Positions 1 to 10,290 of a DNA stretch of 64,000 nucleotides are shown piece after piece. The position numbers were made by a program, and so were the translations under genes. The stretch comes from Vigna angularis (lineage: Eukaryota; Streptophyta; Magnoliopsida; Fabales; Fabaceae). The stretch lies in NCBI RefSeq assembly GCF_016808095.1, contig NC_068977.1, positions 11,158,479-11,222,478 of the forward strand. The letters are read 5' to 3'. Each line of letters starts with the position of its first letter. Within the stretch, counting starts at the first letter, position 1. The notes under the pieces are model-generated. The model saw only the letters and a program-made list of their open reading frames with translations. It searched no databases and was not told the origin of the DNA.

Positions 1-1123
1 GTAACTTGTAAGCGAATTATTGTATTAAAGGATTTCTTGTCTCGTTTCTTATGTCTACCAAAAAATGGTTAATTCCAATATAAGAAGTGTTGTCATGCTT
101 TCTTAAGGTTAATCACAAAGCTGTAAAAACATGATCTCATAAATGTTGTTCCATGTTGCCATTTAAAGACAATATGTTTTTGAAGCATGTATAAAAGAAA
201 AGAAAATCAAAACATGTTTACAAAGTAAGAATAGTTTATATAGAAAGTGTTAGAATAAAGTTCAACTGACACTATATTTGATTTTGACTATGTCTAATAA
301 CAAATTATGAAAAACATTTTTCTTATATAACTTTTCCTTATAAGTTTTCATTTGGACAAACGATTAGTATACATAGATTAAAGCATTCCATGATACACAT
401 TAAACATTTATAAATGCATATTCCATGCGTTTAGGGAATGTTCATCCCTTTATTTATACAAGAGGATCTTACAATGGAGTATCTAAATGAAAGATCTATT
501 GAAGAATACTTTGGATTTTTAGTCCGGAGTGACTATGTTGGATCAAACATTTGCCTCTTGGCCAAAAGTTATATCTAATAGTTAAGGTGAAATTCTTTTT
601 TACTTAAAAGTGTAACGATCCACACACTACGATTTGATTGTGACTTGACTCACTTAACCTATGTCACGAGACAATTGGTTCACCTTACAATAGTGAAGTA
701 TCCAAATAATATGTTGATTTTAATTGACATTAGTTGTGCTTCAAACAATATTGTACTTGTAACTTGTAAAACTAATTTCCAGGGTGAACCTCAATTAATT
801 GATTAAGTATTGGACATAATTTGTGTTATTAGACAAATCAATATAAAAATTAAAAAGTAAATATTTCTTTCTCTTATTCTTATCTATTGAATATTATTGC
901 ACCACATTAACAAAAGAAGGAGAGATTAAGAACTAATTTTTAAAAATATTTTTGATAAATTGTTTGTCAACTTAAAACCATTGGATTGTTTGATATTTGA
1001 CTATACATTTCAAAAATCTTAAAAAGTTTTAAAATACAAGTCAAACATTCCTTCTTGTCATTATTTATACACGAGACAATAAGTCAAAGTTTTATAGTTT
1101 ATCCCAAGCTTCCACATATGAAT
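1..1123. other. AT-rich intergenic DNA, nothing recognised
   Basis: The stretch is AT-rich with stop codons in all frames. I see no coding signal, terminal repeats or RNA gene in it. Confidence 0.5.
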
Positions 1124-2054
1124 CACTAGTACAAAAACAGCGTATAACGTCACGCGTTCAACGTCCAACCACTGAATAGCCAACGTTAAAAATGAGCGGT
1201 GGCATTTTTGTAAATAAATGTAATTATTAAACGTCGTTTAGAATTGTAATTCGACGTAAAAGGATATAAAACATCGAATGTCCTTTAAATTCGACGTCAA
1301 AAGATCAGTGAATTAAATAAAAATTTGAGCGGGAGATTGAAAATTCATTCACTTTATCTTAGCGCGCGATACCCTCTTCTCTTCTCAAACTTTTCTCAAA
1401 CGAAGTTTGACGAGCATCACATGTAATCTTTCTTTCATTTGATACAAATGCATGTTAATTAACTACTTTATGTATGATTTTTGTTTGTTTTAACCGATTA
1501 TTTTCGTGCTCTTGTCCTTCATAGGCGCATTCTGTTTTCTCTCTCATTGGTGACGAAACTTTATTCCGATGAACCCACCTTTAGAAGGTTAGTTTTCGTT
1601 TTCGTTTTTGTTTCGAAGAACTTATGTTTTGAACTTGTTTGTTGTTTTTTTTTGTTCAATTTGTTTGTTGTTGTTGTTTGGTTGAACTTGTTTGTTGTTG
1701 TTTGATTGAACTTGTTTGTTGTTGGTTATTATTGTTTGTTGTTGATACTACACTACACGTTCAAAGTTCATGCTTTATAAAATACCAAAAACTGAAATTT
1801 GTTGTTTTTCTACTTTTCAGATTTCGTGGAGTTGTAAAAAAGATCACAATTAATTAAAAAAAATTGATTAACGTCGAATATGGAAAAAATTCGACGTTAA
1901 CGTTAACGTCGTATATTGAGAAAATTCGACGTTAATTTAACGTCGAATTTTTTAAATTCGATGTCAATTTAACGTTTCCTGATATGACGTCGTTTGCGAT
2001 TTCGCTGTTAAAAGCCCAAAATATTCAACGTTGTACGCGATTTTTGTACTAGTG
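1124..2054. mobile_element. Small non-autonomous CACTA (En/Spm-type) element
   Basis: The element opens with CACTAGTACAAAAA and closes with its inverted copy, TTTTTGTACTAGTG. It is flanked by the 3-bp duplication AAT (1121-1123 and 2055-2057), which is the CACTA signature. Both ends carry dense subterminal repeats built on AACGTCGAA and TTCGACGTTA in both orientations, as expected for transposase-binding sites. The 931-bp body has no transposase. It holds a GTT-rich low-complexity tract (about 1635-1745), which creates short open frames that I do not regard as genes. It therefore depended on an autonomous relative. Its subterminal motif differs from the CCGAGGC-type elements elsewhere in this window, so it belongs to another family. 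Confidence 0.88.
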
Positions 2055-4565
2055 AATTTCAAGACTAAAAATTTTAGATTATAATACATTTGCACTTGTA
2101 TATGCCAACACCTTCTTCACTCTCCATTAATAAATTGTCCTATGATTCAAGCAACATATTTGAAAGAGAATGCTTAACTGTGACCTTTGTTAAATAAAAC
2201 ACTTGCTTGAACTACCACTCACCTATAAGAAAAACTAAAATACATAGAATAAAAAATTCATTGGTAGTACAAGAAATTGGTAGAAAAAGTATTTACTTAA
2301 GGGAAAAATTCATAACTTAAGGTCTCTTTTAAAGTCAAATTTGTTTGCATTAGTTGAGAGAGAGTTAAAGTCTTCAAATGAAGAAAATATTCTCGAAAGA
2401 AATTTAGGGTTTGACTTGGAACTATTAAGCAGACTCAACCATTCAGAGTGAAAGTCTAACTAAATGAGAACATATTCTCATATCTTGAATTGTGCCTAAT
2501 TCCTACTACAAATATCACATCTATATAACCCACAATAATTTGAATAACAAGAAGTGATTGAAAATAGTATATTATAAAAAGAGAAAAAATTTATAACAAC
2601 AATTAGAAAAAATGGAAATATATGAAACAAGGATATACCTATGAAGAAAATTTCTCAATGCTTCTTAACAACTTTGACCTCCCAAAACTAGAAAAAAAAT
2701 GTTTAAGAAAAAATATACAAGTAAGGATTTTGAGTTCAACGATAGGGACGAAGGTTTCTCACCAAAATTGAGTTGCAATGACTAGCGAGGGTGTGATGTC
2801 AGACTAAAACAACGACGATGATAATACGACATCTTTTAAGTTCACTTTATTCTTTAGTTGTTGTCATAGTTGCAGAATAATATTATTCACATAATTACTA
2901 AGACAAATGCATGTATTTTTTATATGACTTTTGCATTGGTTGGTGGCATTGACGAACTATCCAAGTCCATGTGTTGCATGGCTTGATGAATTGGGTGAAA
3001 GTGATATTCATTAACTTGCATTAACTAGTTGTACAATTAGTGTTATTATCATTTTCTTTTGCATCATAACATAATTGAACTTTGAAACAATACTATATAT
3101 AGTTGAAATTTTTGTTGCAATGAGAAGTTGAAATTTGGTTTCATAAGTGTGAAATAAGTTATATGTTTTACAATGGAGGAAAAGGTATTTAGAATCACGT
3201 TACCACTTCTTTTTTTAATTTTTTTTTTTGGATATTTGAATGTATACATGTATATAAAAAAGGTTAGTGGGGGGAATATATGACGTACGTTTGTATTTAA
3301 ATTTATGTTAGGTCAAATTTTATTATTATGTATAAAAATAAGCCAAGTCTAATAATTCAATAGGCTAATTTTTTATTCTTTTAGTAAAATTTGTTTTTTA
3401 TCTTTTATCCTTTAAAAGTTTTATTTTCTCGTACAAATATTTATGAAGAAATTTATTCAACTAGATCTTATCTTTAAATTAATAAAATTCAAAATAATTA
3501 ATTTTAACATTGTATTGAATTTAAAACTTTCAAAAAATAATTTTCCTTGTCCTTTTTTCTTCTTCAAAATGTTTCTCATTTTTCCTAATAACTTTATTGG
3601 AAGTTTTACTATATTTTTCGTTTATTAATAAACATTAATTGACTTAAATGACAGTGGCTAATTTTTTATTTAAGTGTCTACAAAATTCAAATCCTAATCA
3701 TATTATTTTTAGTATAAAATAAGGATGGAAATACTTGTGTTTAAGACTTTAATAATATTGATTATTTTTTCTGATAATACAGAATTTGTACCAATACAGT
3801 ACCCAAAAAATAGTCTTCACTTCGTTAAGCTCAGTCACGAAGTATACCTGACAATCAATAATTGAGGACAAAAGTAGGTAACAAAAATTTCTCTTAAATT
3901 GTTCGGTGTTCTGTTGCAAAAACGTTACGAGGTTTTAATCACATGTAAATAAGAGAAGTTTTTTACCCAATATTCATGAGAGAATCTTAGCTTGAAATTT
4001 GACAAAAAAAATTACAACTCGCAAAAGTAGAAAATTTGGGGTTTCAATTATTTTTAAAATAAGTAATTTCAAAAAAATGATAATTGTAACTGAAATAATT
4101 TATAATTTTATTAAATTTTAAAATTTCTCATAGTAAGAATTAATATCTGGAAATTTTATATACCAGATAAATGATTTCTCATAGGCTTTGAGTACGAGTT
4201 CAGGAAAATAGTTTTAGGATTTTATAAAAGATATTTGAATATTTTTTAAGTTATATATAAAATTCAACTAGAACGAGTTTCATTTCTATAAAAACTTTAA
4301 TTTCTCTAAAACTTTTTTCTACTCTCTGTGTCATCTCATTTAAGATTTTAATTCCATTTCTTTTTTATCTCTTTGAATATTAAAGCCCCCTTAAGACTTA
4401 TAGTGAAGAGGGCAACACAAACAATCAATTATATTTGTAAAATTAGTAAGTTCATTTCTTTACTCTTTTTCTTAAGTTAATTTTGTTTGGTTGCGTGTAA
4501 CTTTAAAAGGTTTGTAGGTAACTTAGCATGTCTACGTGAATTTATGTTTTTTGTAATGGTTATGG
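2055..4565. other. AT-rich intergenic DNA
   Basis: There is no open frame with coding character. A few purine-rich and poly-T stretches occur, for example near 3210-3230. No gene or bounded repeat could be supported here. Confidence 0.45.
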
Positions 4566-4635
4566 AAGGTAAAGTCTTTTATTGATGATTGTTTCAGAAA
4601 GTTTTTGGTTTATGCACTATAGATAAAGGACCAAG
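4566..4635 (+). pseudogene. 5' integrase fragment of a dead Ty1-copia element
   Basis: In one frame the sequence reads KSFIDDCFRKFLVYAL, then a stop, then IKDQ. This resembles the start of the copia integrase core, where FIDD carries the first catalytic Asp. The frame is cut at 4635 by a solo LTR. It resumes at 6509: the joined codons give DQVLDKFKEFHALVERQ, an ordinary copia integrase stretch. Upstream of about 4566 I cannot follow the element, so gag, protease and the integrase zinc finger are missing or unrecognisable. The short length limits confidence in this piece alone, but the 5-bp duplication CCAAG at both ends of the insertion supports it. Confidence 0.7.
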
Positions 4636-5168
4636 TCTAAAGTTCATAAAAATTTATTTATTTTAATAAATAGTATCAATTTTTCTTTGTTAGTAATAAT
4701 AATTTTAAAAGTAGAAAATATAATTAACAAGACATGATAAGAAAAATTAAAAATTTAGGATAAAAAATTATAGTAATTTAGAAGAAGGAATTCAAAATTT
4801 TGAAAATTTTATTTTAGAAGGTTTTGTAAAAAAAATTTATAAAAAAAATTAAAATAATTGCAAAGGGACAAAACACCTTTCAGAAGTGGAACGAGGATGA
4901 AGACACTTTTGGTGGTGATGGAAGTCAAAATATAATTTTTTAATAAAATATTAAAAAAAAATTAAATAGTGTCAAATCTTAGCCTATAACTAGCAAGCAA
5001 GGGGGAAGGCTGAAATTGCACCAAAAATTGAGAAATTTTGAGAGAGGAGAGAGTTGGAGGAAATTCTAGTTGCAAATGGGAAATTCTGGAAGTTTTTGGG
5101 GAACAATTTTTAAACAATAGATTAAATATGGAATAGGTAAGGGAGCAAATTTTAAGTCTTTTCTTTTG

Positions 5169-5360
5169 TATGATCTTGAACCTTAAATATGCAACATTTT
5201 GCTTTTGTCTTATCTTAAATCTTGAATATGAAGTCCTTTTATTTTTTGTATGATCCTGAATCTTGAATATGGAATCTTTTGCTTTTGTCTGATCTTAAAA
5301 CTTGGATATGGAGTCTTTTGTTTTTGAATGATCTTGAATTTGGAATATGAACATGCTTTT
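5169..5360 (+). repeat. Degenerate 39-42 bp tandem repeat, about 5 units
   Basis: Units follow the pattern TGATCTTGAA-CTTGAATATG-A-TCTTTTGCTTTTG. They lie inside the solo LTR and are not seen in the copy at 37.3-39.5 kb, so they look like a copy-specific expansion. Confidence 0.7.
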
Positions 5361-5457
5361 GTGATGAGATCCAAGTCTATTGATGGTTGTAAAACGTGAT
5401 TTTGATTATGTTATGATGTGGTTACGTTATTGTTTCCCAGAACGTTTAGTTGTTTAT

Positions 5458-5672
5458 TTTGCATCTTCTGGAAGGATGAGAAGTTGTCTAACCGACTTTG
5501 CTAGATTCAACTTCTTGTTTCCCCATAACATTTATTGTTTTTTTTGTCTTGTATCTTTCTTATTGAATTATTATGTCTATGTGTTAGTGTATTTTTTTTC
5601 TTGCATCTTTTTGGAAGGATGTGAAGTTGTCTAACCGGCTTTGCCAAATTCAACTTCTTAGTTCCCCAGAAT
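5458..5672 (+). repeat. Duplicated ~75-bp block inside the solo LTR
   Basis: A block containing GGAAGGATGAGAAGTTGTC and CAACTTCTTGTTTCCCC recurs about 136 bp later as GGAAGGATGTGAAGTTGTC and CAACTTCTTAGTTCCCC. This local duplication makes an apparent 84-residue open frame that is not a gene. Confidence 0.65.
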
Positions 5673-6238
5673 GTTTACATTGTGATATTCTATTATTATT
5701 AATTTATTTTATGAAATATTCATTTTGTATGATTTCTATGATGAATGTATTTTATGATGTTGGATATAAAATTTTGTATTTGAGTATAATATGAGTCTCG
5801 GGGAGAGACTCTATAATGGCACGATATTAATGTATATGTTGATGTTGAGGGTCCTGTTGTTGGTGGTTATCCTAATACACTAATAATTATCCAGTCTCAA
5901 ATAGAGAAGAATGTGTTATGTGGTGAGAGTGCTAGGAGGTCCTAGTCTATGTTCATTTATGGTCATGTTAACAGACTAACCTTGTGGGTGATATGATAGA
6001 TTGTATTTGGCCATGATTGTGTTGTGAGAGGAGTAGAGGTCACCACAAGTGCATAACCACCCGAGACTTCCATCAACATTATATTTGGATAATAGAGTCT
6101 AGTATAATAATTGCATCTTACAAGAATTTATGGTGAATGTATTACGTATAATAATAGTGTTATGCCTCTCTTGGAATTTGCATGGTAGCTCACCCTTACT
6201 TGTTTGTTTGTGCCGGAAAATCTTATTTTTGCGATGAT

Positions 6239-6260
6239 CGTATAACATATATGTTATACG
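6239..6260. other. Perfect 22-bp palindrome in the solo LTR
   Basis: CGTATAACATA is followed directly by its reverse complement TATGTTATACG. The second LTR copy keeps a stem at the same place (CGTATAA-TTCG-TTATACG, 39238-39255), flanked by the same GCGATGAT and GAGCAGATG. The stem is kept while the loop differs. Confidence 0.7.
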
Positions 6261-6508
6261 AGAGCAGATGAGGGAACGACGTCTGGACCTATACAAGTGA
6301 AGCAGGAGACAGCAGAGAAATGAAGAATAGTTTAAGAAGAAAGAAAGAAAAAATTTATGAGTATTTTTCGTGATGTCTGAAAGAACATAATGTATTTTTA
6401 GCATGAACTCTTTATAATGCTTGAGAAATGTTTGTAAAATAAATGTACAATGATTATATCATTTATGAAATTATTAGTGTGTGAGATGTTTTATTTTAGG
6501 GTGTTACA

Positions 6509-9363
6509 CCAAGTGTTGGACAAGTTTAAAGAATTTCATGCTTTGGTTGAGAGACAATCAAGCAAGAAGCTGAAGCGCATTCGTACTGACAATGATGGTG
6601 AATATTGTGGACTATTTGATGTTTATTGTAGACAATATGGTATTGCATATGAGAAGACTCCTTCCAAAACTCCTCAGTTGAATGGTTTAGCGAAGATGAT
6701 GAACATGACATTGATTGAAAGAGTTAGGTGTATGCTTTCTGAAGCAAAATTGCCTAAGCATTTTTGGAGTGAGGCATTGCTTACAGTAGTTCATGTTATT
6801 AATCTAGGTCCTATAGTTGCTTTGAACTTTGAGGTTCCAAACACGATTTGGTTTGGCAAGAATGTTACTTATGATCATTTGAGCGTCTTTGGTTGTAAAG
6901 CATTTGTTCATGTTCCAAAGGATGAAATATCCAAGTTGGATGTGAAGACAAGACAATGCATCTTTATTGGTTTTGGTCAGGATGAATTTGGCTACAGGTT
7001 GTATGATCCCATTGAAAAGAAAGTTGTTAGAAGTCGTGATGTGCAATTCATGGAAGATCAACCATTAAAGATATTGATAAGGTGGAGAAGTCTACACCTA
7101 AGAAAGATGATAATGTGGCTGATGTTGATCCAATTCAGTTGTTTATTACTGATTTGGATATTGATGTTCATGATGATGAACAACATGGTAATACTGATAA
7201 TTAGCAGGTTGGAGATGGTTGTATGTTCCTATTGATAATGTTAATGAAGAGGAACATGATGTGTCACAAGTTAAAAGTCTTGGTGATGTACCTGAGCTAC
7301 TTGAAGCTCAACTCAGAAGATCTGACAGGCTAAAACAACCTTCTAAGAAGTACTATACCAATGAGCATGTGATATTGACTGATGAGGGAGAATCTGAATG
7401 ATTTGGCTACAGGTTGTATGACCCTATTGAAAAGAAAGTTGTTAGAAGTCGTGATGTGCAATTCATGGAAGATCAAACCATTGAAGATATTGATAAGGTG
7501 GAGAAGTCTACACCTAAGAAAGATGATAATGTGGCTGATGTTGATCCAATTTAGTTGTTTATTAATGATTTGGATATTGATGTTCATGATGATGAACAAC
7601 ATGGTAATACTGATAATTAGCAGGTTGGAGATGGTTGTATGTTCCTATTGATAATGTTAATGAAGAGGAACATGATGTGTCACAAGTTAAGAGTTTTGGT
7701 GATGTACCTGAGCTACTTGAAGCTCAACTCAGAAGATCTGACAGGCTAAAACAACCTTCTAAGAGGTACTCTACCAATGAGCATGTGATGTTGAATGATG
7801 AGGGAGAATCTAAATGTTATGAGGAGGCCATTGAAAGTGAAGAAAAGCAAAAAGTGGTTGGATGCAATGCGAGATGAGATGAAATCTCTACATGATAATC
7901 ACACTTATGACTTGGTGAAGTTGCCTAAGGATAAGAGAGCCTTAGAGAATAAGTGGATTTTCAGGTTGAAGCAAGAGCTACATCTACCAGATATAAAGCC
8001 AGATTAGTAGTGAAAGGCTTTAGATAAAGAAAGGATGTTGACTTCAATGAGATTTTCTTACCTATGGTGAGGATGACATCCATCAGAACTATGTTAATTT
8101 TAGCTGCTACTCTAGATTTGGGGGTTGAACAAATGGATATGAAGACAACTTTCCTTCATGGTGATTTGGAGGAAGAGATTTATATGAAGCAACCAAATGA
8201 TTTTCTTGTTGAAGGTAAGGAAGACTGTGTGTATAGGCTACGAAAAGCCTATATGATTTAAAGTAGGCTCCGAGCAGTGGTATAAGAAGTTTGAGTCTGT
8301 TATGTGTGAGCAAGGCTACAAGAAGACTACTTCTGACCATTGTGTCTTTGTCAGGAAATTTTCTGAGAATGATTTCATTATAGTGTTGTTATATGTTGGT
8401 GACATGCTTATTATTGGAAAAGATGTATCCAAAATTGACAAGTTGAAGAAGCAACTAGGTGAGTCATTTGCCATGAAAGACATGGGAGCTGCTAAGAAGA
8501 TTCTTGGTATAAGTATTACTCGTGATAGAAAAGAGAAGAAACTTTAGCTATCACAGGAGCACTACATTCAAAAGGTGATGCAAAAATTCAAAATCGAAAA
8601 TGTTAAAGTTGTAAGTACTGCTCTTGCTACTCATTTTAAGTTGAGTGTTAAACAAAGTCTTTCAAATGAAGTTGAGAAGATAAATATGAGCAAAGTTCCT
8701 TATGCTTCTACGGTGGGTAGTTTGATTTATGCAATGGTATGTATAAGGCTTGATATTACACATGTTGTTTGTACAATTAGTAGATTTCTGTCAAATCCAG
8801 GTAGAGAGCATTGAAATGCTATGAAATGGATTTTGAGGTATCTTCGTGGTACTACTGGTTTGAGGCTTTATTTTGGAGGTGATAAGCCAAGTTTGGTAGG
8901 TTACTCTAATTCAGATATGGCTAGAGACATTAATTTCAGAAAGTCCACTTCAGGCTATTTGATTCAGTTTGCAAGGGGAGCCTTGGCTTGGCAATCAAAG
9001 TTGCAAAAGTGTGTAGCGTTGTCTACTACTGAGACAAAATTCATTGCACTTACTGAAGCATGTAAGGAGTTTTTATGGGTGAAGAAATTCTTGCAGGACC
9101 TTGGTTTTGTGCAAGGTAAATACTTGTTGTATAGTGACAGTCAAAGTGTTATTCATCTTGGTAAAAATCCAACTTTTCATTCTAAATCCAAACATATTGA
9201 TGTGAGGTATCATTGGATACGTGATATTTTGGATGCTAAGTTGTTGGAATTAGCTAAAATTCATACAAATGATAATGGTGTTGATATGATGACCAAGGCA
9301 TTGCCAAGAGGAAAGTTTGAAGTTTGTTGTGAGATTGTCGGTTTGACGGATATCTCCACATAG
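6509..9363 (+). pseudogene. Ty1-copia integrase, reverse transcriptase and RNase H, inactivated
   Basis: This is the main remnant of a copia polyprotein. Integrase runs from 6509 to about 7060 (KFKEFHALVERQ, RTDNDGEY, KTPQLNGLA, HLSVFGCKAFVHVP). In the block that normally holds the third catalytic acid (LAERMN), this copy has LAKMMN, so Glu is replaced by Lys. A 416-bp tandem duplication follows. Reverse transcriptase (about 7840-8560) is broken by stops and frameshifts: KWIFRLK, QMDMKTTFLHGDLEEEIYM, then YVGDMLI where the family has YVDDMLI. RNase H (8821-9363) is the best preserved part (STSGYL, LAWQSKLQKCVALSTTE, YSDSQSVIHLGKN, SKHIDVRYHWIR) and ends at a stop in front of a polypurine tract. 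The element cannot be functional. Its 5' third is missing apart from the 4566-4635 fragment. Confidence 0.93.
6986..7816 (+). repeat. 416-bp direct tandem duplication inside the copia pseudogene
   Basis: The stretch beginning ATTTGGCTACAGGTTGTATG at 6986 recurs at 7401, and GATGAGGGAGAATCT at 7381 recurs at 7797. The unit covers the end of integrase and the integrase-RT linker. The copies differ by a few substitutions and a one-base indel, so the duplication is not recent but is still well preserved. Confidence 0.93.
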
Positions 9364-9365
9364 TC

Positions 9366-10020
9366 GTGAGGGGGAGATTTAATGGGTTATTGGGCTCCCT
9401 TCCTATGTGGAGAATAGGCCCAAATAATGCGGACCATTATGTCTCACTAGGTTAAATGTAGATGAGTCAGATTAGTAGGGCATATTAGAGTCATTTGAAG
9501 AGAGGGAAAAACCAAGTGAGAGAAAAAGGAAGAGAGAAAGCCTTTCTCGCATAACCCTAAACCCGCACTGGTGTTTTCGTCGTTGTGGGTTCCAAACGTA
9601 TGGTTCTTCATTCTGACCATTCGGATCGTCAATCGAAGTTGTAGTTTAGGAGAAATCAGTCCCGCACCAACAACCCTGTTTTGGAGAATTTTCATCTTCT
9701 TTGTTCTCATTTGTAAGCATTTGTGCTTAGTTAAATTGGCTTATTGAAAATACTATTTGGTGTTATTATTGTGGATTCTTTTGTACCCTATTATTGATCA
9801 TAGTGGATTGTTTTTTGTTTGGACGACTCGTGGTTTTTATTACCCTTGCATTGAGGGGTTTTCCACGTTAAAATTTTTGTGTGTCTCTTTGTGTTTTGGG
9901 TTCTATTTTTTGTTCTATTTGTTTGGTGCTCATCGTAGATTTTCGTAAGAAGGGGGATTGAATTTCCGGTGCGTTATTTCTCTTTGGTATGTTGTTATAT
10001 TTTTTGGTCATTTCCCCATC
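9366..10020 (+). mobile_element. Polypurine tract and 3' LTR of the copia element
   Basis: Directly after the polyprotein stop lies GTGAGGGGGAGATT, a typical copia polypurine tract. The LTR-like sequence then starts around 9379 (TAATGGGTTATTGGGC; the expected TG appears mutated) and runs to about 10020, ending near CCCCATCA. The 3' boundary is a guess from the CA end and a change in composition, because no second LTR exists to compare with. Small open frames on both strands in this LTR are not genes. Confidence 0.6.
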
Positions 10021-10290
10021 AAGTAGTTTGCGGGGTTTACAAGAATTAGATTCAAGTCATAGTAGTTTATCGATAGTTCCAAATCCTTTGACATCTACGG
10101 AGGCTCGTTTTGTGGAGGAATTAAAAATAGTTTCTAAATTGATTAATATGCTTGATAGGAGGGAAGATTCTAATACCAAAGAGAATGGTGAATAAGTTCA
10201 AATTACAAGGAAATCTAGTAGGGATAGACTAAAGAAAGTTAATACTAAATCTTTCGAAGAAAAAACTTCTAAAAATTGGTCTTTTTTGTA
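10021..10290 (+). other. Unrecognised open-frame remnant next to the LTR
   Basis: A frame reads about 58 codons (SSSLRGLQELDSSHSSL, then TSTEARFVEELKIVSKLINML) to a stop at 10195. It then continues with acceptable codons past the stop (RKSSRDRLKKVNTKSFEEK). The codon composition looks more like protein than the AT-rich surroundings. I do not recognise the family. It could be an exon fragment or part of another retroelement. Confidence that it is a gene is low. Confidence 0.25.

Larger units (their letters stand above)
4636..6508 (+). mobile_element. Large solo LTR (copy 1) inserted in a copia integrase
   Basis: The unit is about 1.87 kb, starts TCTAAAGTTCATAAAAATTT and ends GGGTGTTACA. It is flanked by exact 5-bp duplications CCAAG (4631-4635 and 6509-6513). 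It is clearly related to 37304-39450, whose ends are TGTAAGACCCATG and GATGTTACA; the first bases here look like decayed TGTAAGACC. Shared blocks include the AGTCTCG-GGAGAGA region, GGTCCTGTTGTTGG, CACCACAAGTG-ATAACC and GCGATGATCGTATAA. It has no coding capacity. A long solo LTR of a Ty3-gypsy-like element is the best reading. A non-coding LARD-type element is possible, but I see no internal LTR pair. Confidence 0.78.

Noticed and set aside
1481..1857. Cys/Leu/Val-rich frames
   Set aside because: They translate a GTT-rich low-complexity tract inside the CACTA element at 1124-2054.
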